NCBI RefSeq assembly: GCF_932294415.1
Contig: NC_065542.1
Location: 43,861,942 to 43,925,941 of the forward strand
Direction of reading: 5' to 3'
DNA length: 64,000 nt
Source of the DNA: Quercus robur
Lineage: Eukaryota; Streptophyta; Magnoliopsida; Fagales; Fagaceae
The notes under the pieces are model-generated. The model was given only the letters and a program-made list of their open reading frames with translations. It made no database searches and had not been told where the DNA came from. Shown one piece after another: positions 1-11,200 of the stretch (position 1 is its first letter; the number at the start of each line of letters is the position of its first letter). A program made the position numbers and the translations under genes.

Positions 1-48
1 TTTAATTTGAGATTGGGTTTTATACAAATTATTGCTCTTGGATTGGGT

Positions 49-1389
49 ATGAGGACCCTTGCTTGGAACTGTCGGGGTGCTGGTAGGGCCCCGACAGTTA
101 GAGCCCTCAAGGCTCTCATTAGGGAAGAAAGTCCTAATGTAGTTTTTATAGCTGAATCCAAAACTAAGTCGAATAGGATTGAAAGAATTCGCTCAAGTAT
201 TGGTTTTGTTGATAAGTTTAGTGTGGATCCTATTGGTAAATCTGGAGGTCTAGCCATTTTTTGGAAAGCTAGTGTAGATTTAGAGATTGTGTACTCTGAC
301 AAAAATGTTATTGCATCTCTAGTCTATTCTGATCCTCCTTCCTCTCCTTGGCTCTTTCTTTTGATATATGGCCCTCCTCATGTAAATGGCAGGGCAAGAT
401 TTTGGAAGTGTTTGGAGGATTTGGTTAGTGCCTTTGAAGGCCCTTGGTTGGTAATGGGGGACTTTAACTGTGTCGACAGTAATTTGGATAAAAGAGGTGG
501 TAGATATCTTGGTGAAGCTTCAACTAGAAGCTTTAGCAATTTTGTTCATGGTACTGGGGCAATTGATCTTGGTTTTATCGGTTCTCGATTCACGTGGACT
601 AATAAACGTGAAGGTCTTGCCAACATTAAAGAAAGACTGGACAAAGCTGTGTGCAACCAAGAGTGGCAATGCCTCTTCCCAAAAGCTGGAGTTAAGCATT
701 TAGTTGCCCCTGCTTCAGACCATGATCCAATCATTTTGGACACCCATATGGATCAGTCAGTGAGGACTAGGCCCTTCAGATTTGAAGCAATGTGGACCAG
801 AGATGATTCAAGTTCTGGGATTGTTGAAAAAGCTTGGCAAGGTTTGGTAGAAGGTTCTCATGGTTTCAAGTTGGCTAGGAAAATTCAGCAAACCAGACAT
901 GGTTTACAAGTTTGGAATAGGAATCAGTTGGGATATGCTAAGATCAGAATTATAGAAATAGAAGCAAGAATTAAAGAAGTACAAGACAGAGCTCCTACTA
1001 AAGAAAATCTAGAGTTGGAAGCTGCTTTATATCTTTAGTTGGATGAATGGCTAGACAGGGAGGACCTTAAATGGAAACAAAAATCCAGAGAGTTATGGAT
1101 CAATGAAGGAGATCGAAACACAAAATTTTTTCATTTGTCCACTTTGGTGAGGAGGAGAAGAAATCTTATAACAGAGATAAGGGAAGAGAATGGGCTTCGA
1201 TTGATGAATAGGAAAGATATTGGGGAGTACTTCTCATCCAAATTCTCAGAAGTATTTCATTCCTCCATTCCCAGTGTTCCTCCAGATTTAGATAGTCTAA
1301 TCGAGCCTTGTATTTCAACTCAGGAGAATGATATGTTGATTATTGTGCCTTCAGTTGATGATATCAAAAGAGTAGTAATGATATGTTGA
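49..1389 (+). pseudogene. LINE endonuclease domain and start of RT linker
   Basis: The protein begins at the ATG at 49 with a typical LAWNCRGAG start of the exonuclease-endonuclease-phosphatase fold. It continues through IAESK, VMGDFNC and SDHDPI, which carry the expected catalytic Asn, Glu, Asp/Asn and His residues of an AP-like endonuclease that nicks target DNA. A TAG at 1036-1038 interrupts the frame. The same frame resumes at once as a basic linker (WLDREDLKWKQKSR, GDRNTKFFH), common between endonuclease and RT in plant LINEs. The frame ends at 1389 because of a 50-bp direct duplication. The open frame also extends upstream of base 49 with no recognisable domain. Confidence 0.88.
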
Positions 1390-1427
1390 TTACTGTGCCT
1401 TCAGCTGATGCTATCAAAAGAGTAGTG
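1328..1427 (+). repeat. 50-bp tandem duplication inside the LINE
   Basis: Positions 1328-1377 and 1378-1427 are two direct copies of one 50-bp block beginning ATGATATGTTGATTA, differing at a few positions. Because 50 is not a multiple of 3, the second copy shifts the frame, and the stop at 1387-1389 follows. Divergence between copies shows that the event is not very recent. Confidence 0.9.
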
Positions 1428-3104
1428 TTTGAAATGCACCCCCTCAAAGCGCCGGGGCCAGACGGAATGCCTGGTTTATTTTATAGGCATTATTGGTCGA
1501 TAATAGGAGATCAACTTGTAGCTGCTGTTCAAAGTTTTTTTAGAGAGGGCTGGCTGCTCCGTGAGTTGAATCACACTTATATTACACTTATCCCCAAAGT
1601 GCAAAGTGCTCATAATTTCAATCAGTTCAGACCTATCAGTCTCTGCAACGTTTGCTATAAGGTGATTTCAAAAATTTTAGTCTCTAGACTAAGACCTTTG
1701 TTAGATAAGATGATTGATCCTACTCAAGTGGCTTTTATTCCAAATAGAAATATTGCTGAAAATATAATCCTTGCGCAGGAAATTGTTCATAGTTTCAGAA
1801 CTAAGAGAAAGAAAAAAGGCTGCATCGATTTAAAAATTGATTTTCAAAAAGCTTATGATAGAATGGAGTGGAGTTTCCTATTGACTACACTTAAGGCCTT
1901 TGGGTTTTGTGAGAGATTTACCTCCTTAATTCAACAATGTCTATCCACAGTCAACTACACCTTATTAATTAATGGGAGTCATGAAGCTAAAATCAACCCA
2001 TCTAGGGGTTTGAGACAGGGGTCCCCTTTCTCCCTATCTCTTCATCATCGGCTATGAGGTTTTGGCTAGACTAATTAGTAGAGAGGAGATTAAGGGTAAT
2101 ATTAGAGGGGTGCATTTAGCGAACAAAGCTCCACCTATCACAAAGCTTTTCTATGCTGATGATGTGATGCTATTTTGCAATGCCAAACCGTCAGAAATAA
2201 GAACCTTGCTGAATTGCCTGGATTGCTATGGCAAATGGTCTGGGCAAATTATAAGTGTTGAGAAGTCCGGCATTTTTAGTTCGAAAGGAGTCCATCCTGA
2301 GTTTCTGAGACAAGTTAAAGACCAGCTGGGAATTAAAAAGCTCAGGCATGGAACTAAGTACTTGGGGGTGCCGTTATTCTTATCAAATAACAAGGCCAGA
2401 GATTTTGCCTATGTGAAGGAGAAGGTAGATGCAAGATTGGCCAGTTGGAAGAGTAAAAGCCTTTCTTGGGCAAGTAGAGCTACTTTGATTAAATATGTTG
2501 CCCAATCCATCCCTAATTATACAATGTCCACCTTTTTGCTCCCAAGGAAAATTAATAACAAGTTAGATGCGGCTGTGAGACGTTTTTGGTGGAAGCCAAA
2601 AGAGGATTTTAATAAGTTTTACACTCCTATGGCATGGGATAATTTGTGTAGGCCGAAAGATGAAGATGGTCTTGGTTTTAAAAAGTTTGAGAAAATGAAT
2701 CAAGCTTTAGTTTCCAAATTGGGATGGTGGATTTTGTCCAAGAAAAAGTGTTTTTGTGTGAAGCAATTGGCTGCGAAGTACAAGGTTAGAGCTGATTGGC
2801 TTAGAGCTCCAAAAGCCACTAATGCATCTTGGGTTTGGAAGAGCATTGAAAGGGTAAAGGATATAATCAAGTTGGGAGCGTGTAAATTAGTAGGTTCTGG
2901 GAATACTATTTTAGTTTGGGAAGACCCTTGGTTACCTGACAAATCAGGTTTTATTCCAACACCAAGGGCTCAAGTAAATAATTCTTGTTTGGTAGTTTCT
3001 CAACTTCTAAATTCTTCGGGTTTAGGCTGGAATGATATTTTGTTAAATGTTTTGACCATGAGTTTATTGCAGCTATTAAAAACATCCCAATTTGGTCTTT
3101 TGAT
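1383..3104 (+). pseudogene. LINE reverse transcriptase, frameshifted
   Basis: Visible RT motifs in order: KAPGPDGMPG, LIPKV, FRPISLCNV, QVAFIPNR, DFQKAYD, GLRQGSP, then FYADDVMLF at about 2149-2175, the catalytic Asp pair. The frame shifts between RQGSP and the following PYLFI region near 2034, consistent with a 2-nt loss in a CT-rich run. It shifts again near 3050, consistent with loss of one T from a T-run. The thumb and linker region (TKYLGVPLF, then WWKPKEDFNKFY) is well preserved in frame from 2062 on. Function would be target-primed reverse transcription of LINE RNA. The copy cannot make it as one protein. Confidence 0.9.
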
Positions 3105-4213
3105 ATGGAAGATAGATGGATTTGGACCAAAGCTGAAAATGGGAAGTTCTCGGTGAAATCTTGTTATCATCTCATTTCTAAAGGAGACATTTCACCTGGT
3201 AGTGTCTCTCTTACAAGGAATATATGGAAGGCCAGCATTCATGAGAGGCTGAAGATGCATCTTTGGAGAATTGCTTTCAATCTTCTGCCCACTAGGGACA
3301 AGTTAAGTGAGTTTTCCCCTTCATTTGATACTAGCTGCCCTCTTTGTAATGCTGAGACAGAGTCAGCCCTGCATCTTTTTACTCATTGCCATATTGCTAG
3401 AGCTATTTGGTTTGGTAGCCGTTGGAACATTAGAAATGATAGTTGCCCTGTTCAATCTCCGTCTCATTTGATTGAGTTACTTATTAATCCTCCTCCATCT
3501 CTACAGCTGGAAAAAGAGCAAAGAAATGAATTCATGTTATTTGGTGCTCTTTAGATTTAATTTGGATGTGGAGAAACAAAGCAATTAATGAGAAATCTCT
3601 TCCAATGGAGGGTCAAATTAACAGAAGCATTCAGAAGCTGTTCTTGGAGCATTGGCGGCCTGAAGTTCCAGTGTTGTTAAATGTTCCAACTAGAAACAGT
3701 GCTAGGTGGTGTTATCCAAGTCAAGGTATGCTAAAATTGAATTGTGATGCAGCGGTAGGTGAATTGTCTTCTTGTATAGCGGTTGTTGCTAGAGATTTGA
3801 GAGGGATGTTGGTGTTTGCAATTTCAAAGAAAGTTAACACCAATATCCCTGTTCAAGCCGAGGCCAATGCCATTCTTCTAGCTGTCCACACTGCTTTGAA
3901 CTTCACCTTTTGTAATTGCATTATAGAGAGTGATTGTAAAGTTTGCATGGATGCCATTAGTGCTGGTAGGGAGGTAATTCCTTGGAGGCTTGTGAATTTT
4001 GTGGACACAGTTAAGAATGTAGTTAGTGAACATTGCCATGTAATTTTTAATTGGGTTCATAGGGAGGCTAATCAGGCTGCACATTTGCTAGCCAATTGGT
4101 CTCTTAGCCAATCTTTTTTTGGTTCTTTTGATATGGGTTTTGGTCCTCCAAGTTTTGTTGATGTAATCTTGGCTAAGGTTGCCCAAGCTTCTGTTTTTGT
4201 GTTGGTTCAATAA
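3105..4213 (+). pseudogene. LINE zf-RVT and RNase H C-terminal region, frameshifted
   Basis: From 3105 the protein reads as the zf-RVT domain typical of plant LINEs, with CPLCNAETESALHLFTHC giving the Cys/His knuckle. The frame stops at 3552-3554 and continues one frame over from 3566 (WMWRNKAI), which restores family homology, so an indel of one or two bases near 3550 is inferred. The RNase H part shows LNCDAAV, QAEANAI, IESDCK and HREANQAAH, the acidic residues and terminal His of the plant RVT_3-type RNase H. The stop at 4211-4213 is followed by about 15 bases and a poly(A) tract, as expected for the 3' end of the element. Confidence 0.88.
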
Positions 4214-4247
4214 AAATTTCTTTTAGCAAAAAAAAAAAAAAAAAATC

Positions 4248-6459
4248 AACATTGATAGTTTCCTAACCACTCTCTCCTAAGTGCTTGAATAGTGTCCCTC
4301 ATGAAAAAAAAAAAAAAAAAAATCCCTTAATTTGTGATTATGGGAAACATGGATTGTATATTTAAGAATTCTAAATTTGTTGAACAATTTAGGAATGATA
4401 TGAGGGATGTGAGTGCAAGTGACCACAATGAGGGAGTATGTCTTGGTTGAGTGGACTAGGTGAAAGGTGAAAAATGAAGCTACCACCTAGATTAAGTCTA
4501 AAAACCATAAATATAGTGCCCTTCATAAAAGGATTGATTTTACCATAGCACATGTTCGGGATTTAGGTATGGGGATGAAAAGATGTTAGACACCCAACTC
4601 CATGCGACTCGTGGGTCGACTTCCACTTATTGTGTTCAACATCCTAATTCTATTAATAAGTCTCCTAACACACATCCTATACCCACACACACACTAAAAT
4701 TTATCCTACCATGCATCTAGCGTACAACCTAGCATTCGTTTATCATGGTATGACATACATTATCCTTAACATTCATCTAACATCTCATATCATTGTCACA
4801 TGCTATCATCCGTATTACATGCTCACATGGTAGCAAGCATCTCATTATCCAAAGGCAGCAAACATTCATTGCATTAATCAATCATGCTTATCAAGTTCAT
4901 TAAGCACATCATGTTCATTATGTTCATCATCAAACGGGTATGTATAATCATTTTATAATGTATGACTTACCTCACTATATCACAACACCTCAACATCTAT
5001 GCATCAATGCATGACCATATTCCAATGCATGTTCATGTGTTCATCCAAGCATTCAAGAACATATAAACCATAATTTCTAGTCTAATGAATCAAAGCATGT
5101 AAAACATATTAAACTACTACATACTGAACTAAATAAACTTAAACTAAACTATACAAAACCTAAACATGCATAAAAGTTATTTAAAAAAATAAAAAATAAA
5201 AGAACAAACAATTTTAGGTTTTTGGTTTGAACATGCGTGCGCATGTAGAAGCATGCATATGTATCCCTACCCAAAAACACACAGTAGGCAGTACAGAAAC
5301 TACATCTATTCTACTCCTGGCATGCTCCTAATTATACAATAATAAACCTACACTACATAGAAGATTATCAAAGCAATCAAAATAGGAAACGAAAACAATA
5401 AAATGAAAGAGATTAGGTTAGACCTTTACCTTAAACACAAGAGCTCATGGAGCATTGATTTTAACCACTCCCCTTAGTCAATCTATCAAGACAAAAACCA
5501 GAAGGTTAGTAAGCTTAACTAGAAGGCTTAAACTTGAAATAGATCTCAACCAAGAAACTTTAGTTTATGATGCTTTTTGAAGTAAAAATTTTCTTGTGAA
5601 TCACTTTTTTGGAGTAGATTTTGTTTGTTTTAGGAACAGGGAAACTTGAAACCTTTTTATAGTGTTCACAGAGAAGGGGAAGGGCTTTTACCATGCGATA
5701 TGGAATTAGCTCTGTTGCATTTTCCATAAAAAAAAACTTTCCTTACATAGCTTTAATGCGTATGCATGCTCAAGGCTACATACGCATGACTTAAGTATAT
5801 GCGTACACATGCTCAAGGCTGCATACTCATACTCGAGGTTGCATACTTATGCTTAGGGTTTATGTAAAAATTTTCTCTCCCAAAAAATCCTTCAACTAAA
5901 GAGTTCCTTTGGCTAGGCCTAGATCAGTCCTAGACCCATCTAGTGATATTATAATTGAAAAACGGGGGCTCAAGTTGTAAGGGGTACAAATGAGGTGTCT
6001 ACAAGGGCCAAACAAACTTGAATGCATGACCTTTGGATGGTGTGATGTATTTTTTTTTTTAATTTATTACATGATATTATCTCATTTATGAGGTATAAAA
6101 AAATAAATAAAAATAAAACTTCTTGATACAAATCATCACTGGGTGACTATTGTCAAGGAAAATTTTGAAATTGCCAAAAAATAGGTAAATTTAGCCTAAA
6201 ATTCCAATATTCAGCTAGTGGTGCATTACAAGAGGGAAAGCAAGGTGCTAAACAACAAAGGGTTGAAGAATATACACAATACATTAAGTTTGAAATTATT
6301 TTTCATATACAACAAGAAGGAGATTTGATAGCGGTGGTAAGGAAAAGGGTGAAGACTCTTTAATGCCATTATTTTCGCCCCAAGACCTCATAATGTTGTA
6401 ACTCTTTAGTTGCTAAATATGGGCTTTTAATTTGAAGTTAGGGTTTCATGGGTAGAACG
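4248..6459. other. AT-rich intergenic DNA with degenerate repeat remnants
   Basis: No coding region can be supported. At 4575-4600 there is a block containing GTTAGACACCCAACTC, also seen in the repeats at 7.4 kb and 34.4 kb. At 5230-5265 and 5755-5865 there are loosely repeated segments built on CATGCTCAAGGCT and CATACGCATG, resembling decayed LTR or minisatellite sequence. The rest is AT-rich with simple A and T runs. Confidence 0.5.
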
Positions 6460-6509
6460 AGATGCTTGAAATTTCTTTCTCAAAAAAAAAAAAAAGATGC
6501 TTGAAATTT
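6460..6509 (+). mobile_element. Tail-only retroposon insertion with 15-bp TSD
   Basis: A 15-bp sequence, AGATGCTTGAAATTT, occurs at 6460-6474 and again at 6495-6509. Between the copies lies only CTTTCTC plus 13 A (6475-6494). Target duplication plus a 3' terminal motif and poly(A) are the hallmarks of target-primed reverse transcription. The insert looks like the last bases of a SINE or LINE after extreme 5' truncation. The TTTCTC-A(n) terminus matches the SINE 3' ends at 39771 and 42789. Confidence 0.75.
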
Positions 6510-7194
6510 GGTTTTGTTAGATTTGATAGGAGGGCCTTATTGCAGCTTTAGGCATCCTCAAGGATTGGTCTATGGATAATAAGTGAAGTTATTCGTCCCC
6601 ATGTTATTAAACAAGTGGAAAGATTTAGATTTTACCGTTATATTAGGATCTAACTCCTAATATAACAAAACAACCTACATTTCATGATTAGGGTTATAAT
6701 CCTCTCAAGATTAAGAGTTTATAAAAATAGAAGTCATGAGATTAATTATACGTATGGTAGTTGTTAATAGAATGATAAATCTCATAGCTATCCAGCTCTA
6801 TGTGTCTTACACATTTAAGACAGACCAACATATCAACTAGAAGTCTCTACTTTCATGACTAAGATAAATCATCTTAGCTGAGTCTTCGCAAATTAAAAAC
6901 TCAATTTCTTCACCTCTATGAACTATGATTTTGAGTTTACAAGGAAGTTTGATTTTGATTTTCTGCATACAAATCATATCTCCATGCCTAAATCACACAC
7001 TATGCATCTCATGGACTTATAAAATTATATCCAAATATTCATGTTAGTGTAATAGGTAATGTCATACAATTGGATTTGAAGGCATTAGTACCCCAAATAA
7101 TGTCACGTGGCAACCTAATAATGTCATGTGGCTCAAAGGCACAACATCACAATGTGGGGCTTGATGAGGACACAAGAATTTAAATGGGTAAGAT
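6510..7194. other. AT-rich intergenic DNA, nothing recognised
   Basis: No open reading frame with protein-like composition, no clear repeat and no RNA gene is visible in this stretch. Confidence 0.5.
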
Positions 7195-7397
7195 TGTAAT
7201 ACCCCAAATTTTGTGGATGTGATTAGATTGGATTGTATGAGTATGTGTTGTGTTGTAGGTGTGGGTTAAGTCCAGCATTGGGTGTTTATTAGGTGGATCT
7301 TGGGTATATAAGTGATTACGAGGAGTGCCAAATGTAACTAGACTAGTCCTTTTGAAATATAGCGCAAATATGACCAGCATAAATGTGGGTCATTACA
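7195..7397. mobile_element. Possible short solo LTR/TRIM remnant
   Basis: The segment starts TGTAATACCCC and ends GGGTCATTACA, terminal sequences in the style of plant Ty3-type LTRs (TG...CA with short inverted ends). An internal GGGTATATAAGTG at about 7303 could be a TATA region. I find no matching 5-bp target duplication at these borders, so the call is tentative. Confidence 0.35.
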
Positions 7398-7424
7398 AAT
7401 GAAATCCCCAAAATGTTTGTGAGG

Positions 7425-7800
7425 TTTACAATGGAGTCACCACTTGTTTTAATAGGGACAATAATAAACTTTGAAAATAATACTTCTCTTTATTGATGAA
7501 TTGAAATTGTACATCTCATGAAAAAAACCAAAAAATTACATGGCTTTAGTTTTAGATACAATCTAAGAAAAGTATATGGCTTTGTTTCTTAATTACAATC
7601 TAGAGATTGAAAAGTGCAAAGAAAAGTATAATCTACTAACCCTTAATCTAAGTTCGGAGACTAGGTTACAAGATAGAAAGGTGTTAGACACCCACCCTGC
7701 CTGGTTAAAACAGTCTTCTAGACTTTGGTGATAATTCTCACATCATTGAATAACAGTTATAGCATCCAATCACGTGTGATTAAAACAAGGACTCATGATA
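7425..7800 (+). repeat. Dispersed repeat R1, copy 1
   Basis: This stretch aligns by eye with 34435-34800 in the same orientation. Shared blocks include TTTATTGATGAATTGAAA, TTGTACATCTC, TAACCCTTAATC and GTGTTAGACACC, in the same order and with similar spacing. The family is noncoding and unidentified; LTR or LARD interior sequence is most likely. A third fragment with the GTTAGACACCC block lies near 4575. Confidence 0.7.
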
Positions 7801-8096
7801 GGCATGGTGAAAACCCTATTCTAAGCTTGCAAACATGGAGTAAAATGATTGAAATTTAAACTTAGTGAATATGGGTGTCTAAGATGATAAACCCTAATCT
7901 AAGAGCATTGTGAACATGTTATTTGAATTAAAAAATCCTAGAAACATGTTAAATAAGTATTATACCTAAGTTTTGTCCTCTATATATATATGGGAGGTAG
8001 TTTATAACCAGAAGACATTGTTAGATGCAATGCACAAACATATATGTAATATCTCAGTGTTTCGTATATAGTTTTCAATTGTACATATTGAAAGTA

Positions 8097-8117
8097 CCCC
8101 CCCCCCCCCCCTCCCCC
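8097..8117 (-). repeat. C15-T-C5 run (G-tract on the transcript strand) in the presumed CESA4 3' UTR
   Basis: Fifteen C residues (8097-8111), a T and five more C are followed by T-rich DNA and a CT microsatellite at about 8141-8162. On the minus strand this is a long G tract next to a GA repeat, starting about 180 nt after the CESA4 stop codon, so it may be transcribed in the 3' UTR. Homopolymers this long are also prone to sequencing error. Confidence 0.7.
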
Positions 8118-8294
8118 TTTCTTTCGCATTTAGCATCAAAATCTCTCTCTCTCTCTCTCTCTCACTCATGACTATACACATCACACTATGCTTGGAAGCA
8201 TATGAATATTTGAACAAACAAACAATCGAAAGGTGTCATAAAGCCAGAAACCTATAATGAGAACGATTGAAGGCAAAGGTGACCAAAAGACTGT

Positions 8295-11200
8295 TTAGCA
8301 ATCCACCCCACATTGTTTAAGGACAGGGCCGGTTTGCTTAGGCAGGAAAGGATCAATTCGAACCCAAACCAGTGAGAAAATTGATGCAAGAAGTACGGAC
8401 CAAAGGACTACTATGGTAGGAGTCCTGTTTTGCCTTCCCATCAAACCTTTGAGGAAAGGATAAAGATGAACAATGACCCAGAAGGCAAAAAATAGCTTCC
8501 CAAATAATGGACCCCATGAGCCATAGCCATTGTTAATAGCATCTGAAATTCCAGCCACGACTCCCACCATGTTAATGATTATGAGAGTGGTTGGTATGAT
8601 TAGAAGGGTGGTCCACTTGAAGAGGTAGAGCTCCCCAAAATCATCATCATCAGCTTGCTTTGATGTCACGGTGAAGTTGGTGTCAACTCCAGCAAGGACC
8701 TTGAGGAGGCCTTGGAATACAGCAAAAAGGTGAGCTGACACTCCACCAATCACCCAGAATTGCTCGTTACGCCACCAGTCCTCAATGCTAACGCCGCTCC
8801 ATCTGAGCTCAAGCACACCGGTGAAAATGATGGACAGGAAAAGAGCCAAGAACCATACGCTAGCAAGATTGGTCAGCTGCAGATCAAATAATAAGAATCT
8901 GATTAGAGCTTCTGTGGCTAAAATATTTTGCATCAGAATTGGTATATGTTAGTGTGCAACTTTTTTTAATGACATCCAATATGGGGGGAATAAATTCCAA
9001 AGGCCTATTTCAGTGTTCCAGTTTAACTAACAGCATATTTAATCCGTAGAAGATACTTTTCTTCGATGTCTAGATTCACCCATTCGAATATTTCTTCTAA
9101 CATTGTCCACAAAAAAATTGAAGGCCAAGCAGTTTTTTTATGGATCAAGGTGATTGATTAGCATATTGCTTGTTATGCTCAAAATGCCTAGAAATCATTC
9201 CTTCATAATTGTCATTGCTGAAACAAATTTTAGCATGCTTACCGTGGGAATGATGAATTTTCCAGTAAGAAGACAGACAGCTGGAATGGTGCAGTATGCA
9301 AGTAGAGGAATGGAAGTGAATGGGTAAACAATGGTGTTAGTGTAAGCCAGCCTTTCTAGCCATTTCAACTTTCCTCCATAAGCATACCATAGTGGGCAAT
9401 GGCGACTAAGGAAAATTTCGACAGAGCCAAGAGCCCATCGAAGAACTTGGTGTAAACGATCTGATAGATTTATTGGAGCTGATCCCTTGAATGCAGGTCT
9501 CTTTGGCATGCAGTACACTGATTTCCATCCTCTGCAGTGCATTTTGAAGCCTGTCAAAATATCTTCTGTGACCGAACCATATATCCACCCAATCTGTAAT
9601 AGGAAAATTCGTCATTGTGTGTAATCAATCTTACAAGTCATATAGTTCTTTTTAATCATGCAATTAATTTCAAATTTCTGGTTTACCAACCTTACTATTT
9701 GTTAAACCAAATACCATAATGCTGAAATTCTAGAAAATTGTCCAAATTCTTTTGGCACTTCTCTGGTATATTTGGGTGGTTAAAAATAGAAAGGGTAAAT
9801 TGAGGGGAGTTAAATTTATTAAGAACCTTTGAATCCAAAAGTAGGGGATTTAGGAGCTACTCACCTCTTTGCCCCATTCAGTTTTCTCTTCATACCCACA
9901 ACTGATAACATGAATGGCCTCCTTAACAAGTGATGCTTGATTAGTCCCTTCAGGAAGGCCACCATTTTCCATAAGAGTGGAAGCAATAAAAACTGGTGAT
10001 TGTCCAAACCTTTTCTCAAAGTTCTTTTGAGACATGAGTGATGATTTCTCCAACTCATCATAGCCTTCAAGCCCTTCTTCAATCTCTTCAAGATCAAACA
10101 TAGATCCAGACCCTTTCCTCACATAGCTCTTCCCTCCCATTTTCTTCTTCTTGGTGTAGAGTCCCCCAAGCAGGCTTCTTTCACCTTTCTTCTTTGACTT
10201 CTTCCTTGAACCAGAACAACAGCAGCAGCACCATGAAGGCAAGCAGTCACATGTCATCTTTGGCCGCTTCTCAGATGCTGGAGGATCATAGCCGTACAAT
10301 GCCTGCCTGTTGAAGACACATCCAGTGCCAACATATACCGGGCCTTGAATGCCATCTAGGCCTTTCATGTTGATCTGTAACCAAATAACATTGAAAGCAT
10401 TAGTCTGAGTCATTTGCACAAATTTTGATGCAGATTAGTAATGATAATCAATTTTGAGATGACAAAATCTTTATAACTTGTATTACTTACATCGAAGAAC
10501 ACAATATTGCGATTGGCATATCTATCATGACGATCAATACCATCGAATCTTTGAGGAAACTGGACATAACATAGTTTCTTTCCCAGTTGGGGATCCATCA
10601 AGAAGCACATGGCTTCTCTTACAGCCTTGCTGTTGTTGATGTAGTGATCACAATCCAGATTCAACATGAAAGGTGCATTGGTAAGCACTGCAGAAACTCG
10701 AACCTATAGATAATTTTTGGCGAGCCAAGTTATAAAAATTAGTAGTTATCCCAATTGGACTCAGTTTAAAATTGTTTGAATTTCAAGATATACTCACCAG
10801 AGCATTCATGGCACCAGCTTTCTTGTGGTGTTGATAGCCAGGACGTTTCTCACGTGAAACATACACAAGCCGTGGTAACTCCTTACCTTCCACATCTAGT
10901 GCACCCTCACTTCCAAGATATACCTGCAAAGAAAGTAGCATTTCCAAAAGCATTTTTAACAGCAACTCAACCCAAAATCCAGACACAAGCTAAAAGTCAA
11001 TTAGGACTTAAAAGAGTCGCATATGATAACATATAGTTCATCTGATAAAAACAGAGTAGGGAGGGTGGAAAACCTGAAGCATGCCGGGATGATCACGAGT
11101 GTTGTTCCCAGGCCATGGGGTACCATCCTGCATCACCCATCCTTCTTCTGGTTTCTTTGTAGCCTTTGACACCAATGCATTAATCCTTACTTTGAACTCT

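Larger units (their letters stand above)
1..4247 (+). mobile_element. LINE (L1-like non-LTR retrotransposon), decayed, 5' end outside window
   Basis: The segment encodes, in order, an apurinic-type endonuclease, a reverse transcriptase with YADD, a zinc-knuckle zf-RVT region and a plant-type RNase H. It ends in a poly(A) run at about 4230-4246. This order is that of plant L1-type LINEs. The reading frame is broken at least five times: a TAG at 1036-1038, a 50-bp tandem duplication at 1328-1427, a small indel near 2034, loss of one T near 3050-3053, and an indel near 3550. The element is therefore dead. The gag-like ORF1 and the left target-site duplication would lie left of base 1, so the insertion boundaries cannot be closed here. 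A second A-run at about 4303-4321 belongs to flanking DNA or to another truncated insert. Confidence 0.93.
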
